From the NCBI RefSeq assembly GCF_001280125.1, contig NZ_LGEG01000127.1, positions 62,001 through 126,000 on the forward strand: a stretch of 64,000 bases of DNA, given 5' to 3'. Below are positions 32,344 to 41,323 of this stretch, piece by piece. Every line of letters starts with the position of its first letter. Within the stretch, counting starts at the first letter, position 1. The translations under genes were made by a program, and so were the position numbers. Under the pieces are notes generated by a model, which was not told the origin of the DNA, made no database searches, and worked only from the letters and a program-made list of their open reading frames with translations. The stretch comes from Streptomyces sp. NRRL F-6492. Its GTDB lineage: Bacteria; Actinomycetota; Actinomycetes; Streptomycetales; Streptomycetaceae.

Positions 32344-33708
32344 TCACGCGACCGGACCGCCGTCGCCACCCGCGCACCGCGCCACGAACCGCGCCGCCGC
32401 CCCGGGAGCGCCCGCCCAGTGCGTGTGCACGTAACTGGCGTGCACCCCTCCCTGGACGAAGCCCTCCACCCGCCGCTCGGGCTGCCGCAGCCCCCACGCG
32501 GCCCGCGCCCCGGCGCCCGGCTCGATCACGGTGCGGTGGAACTCGTGCCCCCGCATCCGCGCCCCGGCCGGCGCGAGCACGCTGTCGCTGACGGCGACCG
32601 CGTCCCGGTACCCGAGCGTCAGCCGCTCCGACATGCGCGCGTCGGCGTCGAGCACCCCGCACATGGGCGTGCCGTCCAGCGACCGCGCCAGGTAGAGCAG
32701 CCCGGCGCACTCGGCCGCGACCGGCGCGCCCGAGGCGGCGAGCTCGGCCACGGCCTTCCGCAGCGGCTCGTTGGCGGACAGCTCGCCCCCGTACACCTCG
32801 GGGAAGCCGCCGCCGATCACCAGCCCGGAGGTCCCCTCGGGCAGGGCCTCGTCCCGCAGCGGGTCGAAGGCGACGACCTCGGCGCCGGCGGCGGTCAGCA
32901 GCTCGGTGTGCTCGGCGTACGAGAACGTGAACGCGGCCCCGCCCGCCATCGCGATCCGGGGCCGGCCCGCGACCGCGCGCCCCGCGGCCTCCGGCGACCA
33001 CGCCTCCGCGGACAGCTCCGGAGCCGACCGCGCGAGCGCGAGCAGCGCCTCCATGTCGCACCCGGCGAGCACCTGTTCGGCCTGCGCCGCCACCGCCTCC
33101 ACGGCGGCGGCCTGCCGCTCGGCCACCGGCACGAGCCCCAGGTGCCGCGACGGCGTCGCCACGGCGGGCGCCCGCCGCAGCACGCCGAGGACCGGCACCC
33201 CGGACTCCCCGAGCGCCTCCCGCAGCAGGTGCTCGTGCCGGTCGGTCGCGACCTTGTTGAGGATCACGCCCCCGATCCGCACCTCCGGGTCCCAGGACGC
33301 GAACCCGTGCACGAGCGCCGCCACCGACCGCGACTGCGACGACGCGTCCACGACCAGCACCACCGGTGCCTTGAGGAGCTTCGACACCTGCGCGGTGGAC
33401 GCCAGCTCGCCCTGGTCGGCGGCCCCGTCGTACAGGCCCATGACCCCCTCGACCACGGCCAGGTCGCAGCCGCGCGACCCGTGCAGGAAGAGCGGCGCCA
33501 CCAGGCCCGTCCCGCACATGTACGCGTCGAGGTTGCGCCCCGGGCGGCCCGTCGCGAGCGCGTGGTAGCCGGGGTCGATGTAGTCCGGGCCGACCTTGTG
33601 CGGGGAGACGGCCAGGCCACGGCCCGCGAACGCGGCCATCAGGCCGGTCGCGACCGTGGTCTTGCCCGCGCCCGAGGAGGGCGCGGCGATGACGAGACGT
33701 GCTACCAC
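32344..33708 (-). CDS. cobB: Cobyrinate / hydrogenobyrinate a,c-diamide synthase
   Basis: A 454-residue glutamine-dependent amidotransferase that amidates side chains a and c of the corrin ring. The N-terminal ATPase domain starts LVIAAPSSGAGKTTVATGLM (P-loop); the class I glutaminase domain has the catalytic Cys in PVAAECAGLLYLARSLDG and GGGFPEVYGGEL. The triad His is in RGHEFHRT and the C-terminal GGVHASYVHTHWAG. GTG overlaps the cobO stop by 7 bases (GTGGTAG), showing translational coupling. It is the last gene of the riboswitch-led operon. Confidence 0.95.
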   Translation of the reverse strand: MVARLVIAAPSSGAGKTTVATGLMAAFAGRGLAVSPHKVGPDYIDPGYHALATGRPGRNLDAYMCGTGLVAPLFLHGSRGCDLAVVEGVMGLYDGAADQGELASTAQVSKLLKAPVVLVVDASSQSRSVAALVHGFASWDPEVRIGGVILNKVATDRHEHLLREALGESGVPVLGVLRRAPAVATPSRHLGLVPVAERQAAAVEAVAAQAEQVLAGCDMEALLALARSAPELSAEAWSPEAAGRAVAGRPRIAMAGGAAFTFSYAEHTELLTAAGAEVVAFDPLRDEALPEGTSGLVIGGGFPEVYGGELSANEPLRKAVAELAASGAPVAAECAGLLYLARSLDGTPMCGVLDADARMSERLTLGYRDAVAVSDSVLAPAGARMRGHEFHRTVIEPGAGARAAWGLRQPERRVEGFVQGGVHASYVHTHWAGAPGAAARFVARCAGGDGGPVA

Positions 33709-34310
33709 TCGATGCCCCGCTGGCCCTTCTGACCGGCGTCCATCGGGTGCTTGACCTTGGACATGTCGGTGACGAGGTCCGCGAAGTCCACCAGCTCCCG
33801 CGGCGCGTTGCGGCCGGTGATGACGACGTGCTGCTGCCCGGGCCGCCTCCGCAGCACCTCCACGACCTCGTTCACGTCGATCCAGCCCCAGTGCAGCAGG
33901 TAGGCGAACTCGTCGAGGACGTAGAACTTGTACCTCTCCTCCGCGAGGTCCCGCTTGACCTGCTCCCAGCCCTCGCGCGCCTTGTCCTCGTGCGACTGCT
34001 CGCCCTCGGCGACCTCGCGCTGGATCCAGGACCAGCCCTCGCCCATCTTGTTCCAGGTGACCGTGCCGCCCTTGCCGGTCTCGCCGAGCGCCTTGAGGGC
34101 GTTCTCCTCGCCGACCTTCCACTTGGCGGACTTCACGAACTGGAACACCCCGATCGGCCAGCCCTGGTTCCAGGCGCGCAGCGCCATCCCGAAGGCGGCG
34201 GTCGACTTCCCCTTGCCGACGCCCGTGTGCACCATCACCAGCGCGCGGTTGCGGCGCTGGCGGGTGGTCAGACCGTCGTCGGGAACGACGGTCGGCTGTC
34301 CCTGCGGCAT
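33702..34310 (-). CDS. cobO: Cob(I)yrinic acid a,c-diamide adenosyltransferase
   Basis: A 202-residue CobA/CobO/BtuR-type enzyme. The P-loop is VMVHTGVGKGKSTAAFG, followed by VFQFVKSAKWKVGEENAL and VLDEFAYLLHWGWID. It transfers the 5'-deoxyadenosyl group of ATP to Co(I) corrinoids in the cytosol. The ATG shares its A with the TAA stop of the upstream chelatase gene (TAATG), and its own stop overlaps cobB, so the three are translated together. Length is normal for the family. Confidence 0.97.
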   Translation of the reverse strand: MPQGQPTVVPDDGLTTRQRRNRALVMVHTGVGKGKSTAAFGMALRAWNQGWPIGVFQFVKSAKWKVGEENALKALGETGKGGTVTWNKMGEGWSWIQREVAEGEQSHEDKAREGWEQVKRDLAEERYKFYVLDEFAYLLHWGWIDVNEVVEVLRRRPGQQHVVITGRNAPRELVDFADLVTDMSKVKHPMDAGQKGQRGIEW

Positions 34311-36400
34311 TAAGCGGCCCTCCTGGCTGTCCGTGCTGCGTGTCCTGCCTGTACGTCCCTGACGAGGCCGGCGATCGAGTCGGCGCGCAGCTCGTCCAAC
34401 GTCACGGCCGTGCCGCCGAGTTCGCGCGCGAGCTGCCCCGCGAGGCCGAGCCGCACCGGCCCGGTCTCGCAGTCCACGACCACCGACGCCGTGCCCTCGG
34501 CGGCGTGCAGCCGCGCCGCGCGGGCGGCGAGCGCCACCGGGTCGCCGGCCGCGCGGCCCCCGGTCGCCCGCCCGTCCGTCACGACGACGAGCAGGGGGCG
34601 GCGCGAGGGGTCCCGCAGCCGCTCGACCCGCAGCACGTCGTGCGCCTTGAGCAGCCCGGCCGAGAGCGGGGTGCGCCCGCCCGTCGGCAGCTGTTCGAGC
34701 CGGGCGGCGGCCGCGTCCACGGACGAGGTCGGCGGCAGCGCCACCTCGGCGTCCCGGCCGCGGAAGGTGACCAGGCCGACCTTGTCGCGCCGCTGGTAGG
34801 CGTCGAGGAGCAGCGAGAGGACCGCGCCCTTGACCGCGCTCATCCGCTGCCGGGCCGCCATCGAGCCCGAGGCGTCGACCGCGAAGAGCACGAGGTTGCC
34901 CTCGCGGCCCTCCCGGGTCGCCTGCCGCAGGTCGTCGCGCCGGACCACGAGCCCCCGCCCGGTCCGCCCGCGCGCCTTCTGGTGCGGGGCGGCCGCCTGC
35001 ACGGTCGCCGCCAGGTGCAGCTTGGTCAGCGCGCCCCGGGGCCGGACGGAGCCGGTCGTGCGGCCGTGCTCGGTGCGGGCCCGGGAGCGGCGCCCGGCCG
35101 CGCCCTCGCCGAGACCGGGCACGCTCAGGGCCTTCGTACGGAAGGGCTCGGCGGCCTTGACGGCGGCCCGCTCGCCGGAACCGGCCCCGGCCTTCTGCGG
35201 CGCGGGTTCGGGCGCGGACCCGGGCTCGGGGGCTTCTTCCGGCGCCGGTACGTCCTCGGGCGCGGGCCCGTCGCCCTGCGGCGGGATCCCGCCGCCGTCC
35301 GGACCGCCCCCGCCGTCCCCCGGGCCGCCGTCGCCGGGGCCGTCCGGCTCCGGGTCGGGGTCCTCGTCCGGGCCGGACTCCGGCTCCTCGCCCCCGAACC
35401 GCTCCAGGGTCTCGTCGAGCTTGTCCTCGTCGAGCCCCGGCGCGTCGAAGGGCGAGCGCCGGCGGCGGTGGGGGAGGGCCAGGAGCGCGGCCTGCCGCAC
35501 GTCCTCGGAGGTGACCTCGGTCCGTCCGGCCCAGGCGGCGAGCGCGGTGGCCGCGCGGGCCATGACGATGTCGGCGCGCATGCCGTCCACCTCGAACGCG
35601 GCGCAGGTCGCGGCGATCTGGAGCAGGACGGCGTCCCCGAGGGTCACCCGCGGAAGGAGGGCGCGCGCGGCGACGATCCGTTCGCGCAGCGCGCTCTCCT
35701 CGCCGGTCCAGCGCGCGGCGAACGCGGCCGGGTCGTCCTCGAAGGCGAGCCGCCGCCGCACGACCTCCACCCGCTGCTCGGGCTCGCGGGAGGCGGCGAC
35801 CTCCACGGTCAGTCCGAACCGGTCGAGGAGCTGCGGCCGCAGCTCGCCCTCCTCGGGGTTCATCGTCCCGACGAGCAGGAACCGGGCGGCGTGCCGCACG
35901 GAGACGCCCTCGCGCTCGACGTTCGAGAAGCCCATGGCGGCGGCGTCGAGCAGCAGGTCGATCAGGTGGTCGTGGAGGAGGTTGACCTCGTCGACGTACA
36001 GGATGCCCCGGTGCGCGTCGGCGAGCAGCCCCGGCTCGAACGCCTTCACGCCCTCCGCGAGCGCCTTCTCGATGTCGAGCGAACCGACGAGCCGGTCCTC
36101 GGAGGCGCCGACGGGCAGTTCGACCATCCGCGCGGGCCGCGCGACCCCCGGACCCGCCTCGTGCGGCCCGTCCGGGCAGCCCGGGTCGGGCGACGCCGGG
36201 TCGCAGCCGAACCGGCAGCCCGCGACCACCGGCACGGCGGGCAGCAGCTCGGCGAGCGCCCGCACGGCGGTGGACTTCGCGGTGCCCTTCTCGCCCCGGA
36301 CCAGCACACCGCCCACGGCCGGGCTGACGGCGTTGAGCAGCAGCGCGAGCCGCAGGTCGTCCATGCCGACGACGGCGGTGAACGGATACCGGGTGCTCAT
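34310..36400 (-). CDS. Fused ChlI-ChlD magnesium/cobalt chelatase subunit (AAA+ plus VWA)
   Basis: A 696-residue AAA+ chelatase motor. The N-terminal ATPase (about 1-350) has Walker A VRGEKGTAKSTAVRAL and Walker B ILYVDEVNLLHDHLID. An acidic Pro/Gly-rich linker (about 355-440) leads to a C-terminal VWA domain (about 510-690) with the MIDAS motif VDASGSMAARQ. Such fused proteins assist metal insertion, here probably with a CobN cobaltochelatase. No cobN gene lies in this window. GGAGAGGA precedes the ATG. The 224-base gap to cobQ upstream is the only sizeable break in the operon and holds degenerate GC-rich repeats. Confidence 0.92.
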   Translation of the reverse strand: MSTRYPFTAVVGMDDLRLALLLNAVSPAVGGVLVRGEKGTAKSTAVRALAELLPAVPVVAGCRFGCDPASPDPGCPDGPHEAGPGVARPARMVELPVGASEDRLVGSLDIEKALAEGVKAFEPGLLADAHRGILYVDEVNLLHDHLIDLLLDAAAMGFSNVEREGVSVRHAARFLLVGTMNPEEGELRPQLLDRFGLTVEVAASREPEQRVEVVRRRLAFEDDPAAFAARWTGEESALRERIVAARALLPRVTLGDAVLLQIAATCAAFEVDGMRADIVMARAATALAAWAGRTEVTSEDVRQAALLALPHRRRRSPFDAPGLDEDKLDETLERFGGEEPESGPDEDPDPEPDGPGDGGPGDGGGGPDGGGIPPQGDGPAPEDVPAPEEAPEPGSAPEPAPQKAGAGSGERAAVKAAEPFRTKALSVPGLGEGAAGRRSRARTEHGRTTGSVRPRGALTKLHLAATVQAAAPHQKARGRTGRGLVVRRDDLRQATREGREGNLVLFAVDASGSMAARQRMSAVKGAVLSLLLDAYQRRDKVGLVTFRGRDAEVALPPTSSVDAAAARLEQLPTGGRTPLSAGLLKAHDVLRVERLRDPSRRPLLVVVTDGRATGGRAAGDPVALAARAARLHAAEGTASVVVDCETGPVRLGLAGQLARELGGTAVTLDELRADSIAGLVRDVQAGHAARTARRAA

Positions 36401-36623
36401 CGGGTGGTCCTCTCCTCGGATTCGTTGCGCCTGCGCGAGCGGCCCGGCCACGGGTCCGACGCGTCCTTCGTGCGGCTCCGCCACGGGTCCGGCGTCGCCC
36501 GTGCGCGGTGCCGCCCCGGGTCGGGACCGTGGCCCGCGCGGTGCCGCCCCGGGTCCGGCGCGCGGCCCGCGCGCGTCCTCGCGGCGCCCCCGCGCACGGC
36601 GGCCCCGGGCCGCGCCCCCGCGC

Positions 36624-38171
36624 TCACGGCGCCCCCGGCGGCACGAACGGCAGCCCCGCCGGGGCGCCCTCCTCGATCAGCCGCAGCAGCGCGTCCGTGT
36701 CCGCGTGCTCCTCGATCAGGTCGCCCAGCCGGTCGAGCTGTTCCTCGCGCAGCGCGCCGAACGACGTGTCCGGGGCCGGGACGAACCGGCGCCCGGCCGC
36801 CGCCGCGACCTCCCGCAGGAACGCCCGCCGGAAGCCGTCGCTCTCCAGGGAGCCGTGCCAGTGGGTGCCCCACACGGAGCCGACCCGGCAGCCGTCCAAG
36901 AACGGCTCTCCCCCTCGCACGTCCGCGACGCCGTGGTGGATCTCGTACCCCTCGACCCGCTCGCCGAGCGCCTCGCCGACCGGCCGGGCCAGGGTCTTCC
37001 CGGCCTCGAACCGCACCCGTACGGGAAGCAGGCCGAGCCCGTCGACCACACCGGCCCTCGACTCGACCTCGTCCTCGATCCGCTCGCCCAGGACCTGGAA
37101 GCCGCCGCAGACGCCGAGCACCGGGCGGCCCTCGGCCGCGCGCCGGGCCAGGGCGTCCGCGAGGCCGCGCTCCCGCAGCCAGGCGAGCGCCTTCACCGTG
37201 CCGCGCGTGCCCGGCACGACGACCAGGTCCGCGTCGACCAGTTCCTCCGGCCGGTCCACGAACCGGACGACCACGCCCGGCTCGGCCGCCAGCGCGTCCA
37301 CGTCCGTGAAGTTGGACATCAGGGGGACGGCGCACACGGCGACCCGCAGCACGTCCGCGCCGACCGGCGGCGCCACGACCGACTCCCGGACGGTGCCCCG
37401 CAGGGAGACCCTCCCCCAAGGTCTCGACTTCGCTCGACCAGGGGGGACCCCCATCCCGTCCTCCTCGTCGATGCCGAGCCCGTGCGCGTACGGCAGGACG
37501 CCGAAGGTCCGGCGCCCGGTCAGGCCGTGCAGCATGTCGAGCCCGGGTTCCAGCAGGCTCACGTCGCCCCGGAACTTGTTCACCAGGTACCCGGCGACGA
37601 GCGCCTGGTCCTCCGGCGACAGCAGCGCCGTCGTGCCGAAGAACTGGGCGAAGACCCCGCCCCGGTCGATGTCCCCGACCACCACCACGGGCAGCTTCGC
37701 GGCCCGCGCTATCCCCATGTTCACGATGTCGGTGCGCCGCAGGTTGATCTCGGCCGGGCTGCCGGCGCCCTCGCAGATCACCGCGTCGTACGTGCTCCGC
37801 AGCTCCTCCAGGCACGCCATGACCGGCTCGAACAGCTCCTTCTGCCGTCCCCCGTGGTAGCCGCGCGCGCTCAGCTCGCCCACCGGCTTCCCCATCAGGA
37901 CGACCTGGCTGGAGCGGTCGCTCCCCGGCTTGAGCAGCACCGGGTTCATCAGCGCGGTCGGCTCGACCCGGGCGGCCTGCGCCTGCATGGCCTGGGCCCG
38001 CCCGATCTCGGCGCCCTCGCGCGTGACGAAGGAGTTGAGGGACATGTTCTGCCCCTTGAACGGCGCCACCTTCAGGCCCTTGCGGACCAGCCAGCGGCAG
38101 ATCCCGGCCGTCACGACGCTCTTGCCCGCGTCGGACGTGGTCCCGGCGACCAGCAGCCCCCCGCCCCTCAT
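36624..38171 (-). CDS. cobQ: Cobyric acid synthase
   Basis: A 515-residue glutamine-dependent amidotransferase that amidates side chains b, d, e and g of adenosylcobyrinate diamide. The ATPase domain begins LLVAGTTSDAGKSVVTAGIC; PFKGQNMSLNSFVT and GDIDRGGVFAQFFGT are family hallmarks. The glutaminase Cys is in PVLGVCGGFQVLGERI, and the His is in GYEIHHG and WGTHWHGSLE. Between residues LGIDEEDG and RVSLRGTVRES sit 13 extra residues encoded by an intergenic-type Streptomyces repeat (37408-37454), in frame. The ATG overlaps the cbiB stop as ATGA. Confidence 0.96.
   Translation of the reverse strand: MRGGGLLVAGTTSDAGKSVVTAGICRWLVRKGLKVAPFKGQNMSLNSFVTREGAEIGRAQAMQAQAARVEPTALMNPVLLKPGSDRSSQVVLMGKPVGELSARGYHGGRQKELFEPVMACLEELRSTYDAVICEGAGSPAEINLRRTDIVNMGIARAAKLPVVVVGDIDRGGVFAQFFGTTALLSPEDQALVAGYLVNKFRGDVSLLEPGLDMLHGLTGRRTFGVLPYAHGLGIDEEDGMGVPPGRAKSRPWGRVSLRGTVRESVVAPPVGADVLRVAVCAVPLMSNFTDVDALAAEPGVVVRFVDRPEELVDADLVVVPGTRGTVKALAWLRERGLADALARRAAEGRPVLGVCGGFQVLGERIEDEVESRAGVVDGLGLLPVRVRFEAGKTLARPVGEALGERVEGYEIHHGVADVRGGEPFLDGCRVGSVWGTHWHGSLESDGFRRAFLREVAAAAGRRFVPAPDTSFGALREEQLDRLGDLIEEHADTDALLRLIEEGAPAGLPFVPPGAP
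37408..37454. repeat. Palindromic Streptomyces repeat inserted in frame inside cobQ
   Basis: The sequence CTCCCCCAAGGTCTCGACTT, then CGCTCGACCAGGGGGGACC, is an imperfect inverted repeat that I recall as a common intergenic repeat of Streptomyces. Here it sits within codons of cobQ and adds about 13 residues (VPPGRAKSRPWG) between conserved blocks without breaking the frame. Confidence 0.7.
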
Positions 38172-39139
38172 GAACTCCTCCGCTTCCCGCGCCCCACGGC
38201 GTCGGCGATCAGCCGGCCGCCCACACAGGCGGCCAGGGTCAGCGCGGTCACCCGGCGCGAGAGCGCCACCGCCCGTTCGACGTCCGCCACCTCGACGGCC
38301 CGCCCCTCCCCGTTGAGCACCGGCCGGTGCTCGACGCGCCCGCCGTACGAGAGGGTGCCCCCGAGCCGTACGCCCAACGCGCCCGCGAAGGAGGCCTCGA
38401 CCGGACCCGCGTTCGGGCTCGGGTGCTTCGACGCGTCCGCCCGCCAGGCCCGTACGGCCCCGCGCGGATCGCCCCCGGCGACGGTGGCGAGCACGGCCGT
38501 CAGGCGCGCGCCCGGCCAGCCGGCCAGGTCGTCGAGCCGGGCCGAGGCCCAGCCGAAGCGGCGGTACCGGGGCGACTTGTGGCCGACCATCGCGTCCAGG
38601 GTGTTGACCGCCCGGAAGCCGACGAGTCCCGGCACGCCCGCGACCGCGCCCCAGAACAGGGCGCCGACCACGGCGTCCGAGGTGTTCTCGGCGACCGACT
38701 CGACGACCGCGCGGGCCATCGCGGGACCGTCCAGGGACTGCGGGTCGCGCCCGCACAGGTGCGGAAGGCGCTCGCGGGCCACCTCCAGGTCCCCGGCGGC
38801 CAGCGCCCCGCCGATCGCGCGGGCCTCCCGCCCCAGGGTCGTACCGCCGACGACGGCCCACACGGCGGCGGCGGTCAGGGCGACGGCGGCGGCCGGCCGG
38901 TCCCGCACGGCCCGGGCGGCGAGGGCGCCGAGGGCGGCGGTGGAGCCGGCGCAGACGGCGGCGTGCAGGGCGCCCCAGCCCCGGTGGTCGTGGTGGAGGC
39001 GCTTCTCGACGGCGGCGGCGGTCCGGCCGAACGCGGCGACGGGGTGCCCCCGGCGGGGGTCGCCGAGGAGCAGATCGACGGCGAGGCCCGCGGCCGCGCC
39101 GTACGCGAAGACACCGGTGGCTCTGCTGCGGCCGGGCAT
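38168..39139 (-). CDS. cbiB: Adenosylcobinamide-phosphate synthase (CbiB/CobD)
   Basis: A 323-residue integral membrane enzyme that joins aminopropanol (phosphate) to adenosylcobyric acid. Family blocks are DLLLGDPRRGHPVAAFG at the start, VESVAENTSDAVVGALFWG, FRAVNTLDAMVGHKSPRYRRFG, and PSPNAGPVEASFAGALGVRLGG. It is the first gene after the cobalamin riboswitch, and its stop overlaps cobQ (ATGA). The name cobD is used for it in many actinomycete annotations. GAGGACA precedes the ATG at a fair distance. Confidence 0.96.
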   Translation of the reverse strand: MPGRSRATGVFAYGAAAGLAVDLLLGDPRRGHPVAAFGRTAAAVEKRLHHDHRGWGALHAAVCAGSTAALGALAARAVRDRPAAAVALTAAAVWAVVGGTTLGREARAIGGALAAGDLEVARERLPHLCGRDPQSLDGPAMARAVVESVAENTSDAVVGALFWGAVAGVPGLVGFRAVNTLDAMVGHKSPRYRRFGWASARLDDLAGWPGARLTAVLATVAGGDPRGAVRAWRADASKHPSPNAGPVEASFAGALGVRLGGTLSYGGRVEHRPVLNGEGRAVEVADVERAVALSRRVTALTLAACVGGRLIADAVGRGKRRSS

Positions 39140-39177
39140 GGCGCTATGTCCTCACTCAGGGTCCGCGCCCTGGATCG

Positions 39178-39310
39178 ACGTGACCGGCGGCGAGAGTTCC
39201 TGGCTCCCGGACCCCTCGGATCCGGTCACAGTGGCGGGACCGCGCCGGATTCGCACCGGACTTCCTCTGCTGCCGCCGTAATGGCCTCGGCAGTCCACCA
39301 CGCCCCGAGA
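39178..39310 (-). ncRNA. Cobalamin riboswitch leading the cbiB-cobQ operon
   Basis: On the minus strand the B12-box core is present: GGAAGTCCGGTGCGAATCC, then GCGGTCCCGCCACTGTGACC, followed by GAGCCAGGAACTC and CGCCGGTCAC before the cbiB start. This is the standard AdoCbl-sensing fold, which shuts off expression when cobalamin is plentiful. Ends are approximate. Confidence 0.93.
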
Positions 39311-39426
39311 ACGGGCGTCAACCCGCCCTTGACCTGCGGCGGCGCACTGTGCGGAGCGCCACAGGAACGAGGCCGGGCGGCCCGCTCCCGAAGGTGCGGA
39401 CCGCCCGGCCGGCGGAGCGGGGACCG

Positions 39427-39648
39427 TCAGACGACGATCAGGTAGATGCCGTAGGCGACGGCCGCCAGGCACAGTCCGAAGCAGGCGTAGGCGCCGGTGC
39501 GGGCCAGAGCGGCGGAGCCGCCCCGGGCGGCGGCCTCCTCCTGCTTGGTGAGGCCGACGATGCCGAGGGAGAAGAGGCCCACCAGGGCGACGGTCGCCAC
39601 GAGGCTGACTCCGAAGACGGAGCCGAGGGCTGCCCAGTCGATCTTCAT
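39427..39648 (-). CDS. Small membrane protein downstream of the Pit transporter
   Basis: A 73-residue protein with two membrane helices (about 8-33 and 50-72) separated by a short polar loop (TKQEEAAARGGS). The ATG lies 12 bases after the pit stop, so it is almost certainly cotranscribed and PHO-controlled. It may be an accessory subunit of the transporter, but I know no defined function for this family. Confidence 0.8.
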   Translation of the reverse strand: MKIDWAALGSVFGVSLVATVALVGLFSLGIVGLTKQEEAAARGGSAALARTGAYACFGLCLAAVAYGIYLIVV

Positions 39649-39660
39649 GCGGTGCGTTCC

Positions 39661-40932
<1,272 letters not shown>

Positions 40933-41323
40933 TTACCCAGGCAATCGTTTGACGTCAGTGGCTGGTCGAACGTAAGCAACCTGGGTGAACGGAAGGTGAA
41001 CTGGGGCGGGCGGCGTGGTGTCCCTATCCGGTGTCAAGGGATTCCGCTTGGCCCTCCCGAGGGGGTCCCGGGGAGGGGCGTCCACGATGCGGGCGCCCCG
41101 CGACCCCGGGTAATCCCGGCCCTCGCGGGCCCTCGGCGGCCCGTCCCGGTTCCTCCCGCACCGCCCCGTTCCGCTCCGCGGACCGCGCCACCCGACCGGG
41201 GGACCCCGCCGAGGAGAGCCGCGTCACTCTCCCGGGCGGCCCTCCGGACCCCGGAGCGCGCCCCTTTCGCCCCCGTTCGATCCTCCGGTGGCACCCCGGC
41301 CCCGCCCTGCGGACACTGGGGGT
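40933..41323. other. Intergenic region between divergent pit and hydrolase genes
   Basis: It holds the pit promoter with its PHO box and, at its far end, the hydrolase promoter. The middle (about 41030-41300) is very GC-rich; frames there look like shadow sequence and I call no gene. Confidence 0.6.
40984..41001 (-). promoter_or_regulatory. PHO box (PhoP site) upstream of pit
   Basis: On the minus strand GTTCACC-TTCC-GTTCACC gives two perfect 11-bp direct repeat units (40995-41001 and 40984-40990). This is the Streptomyces PhoP-binding consensus, correctly placed about 50 bp before the pit ATG. Confidence 0.92.
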
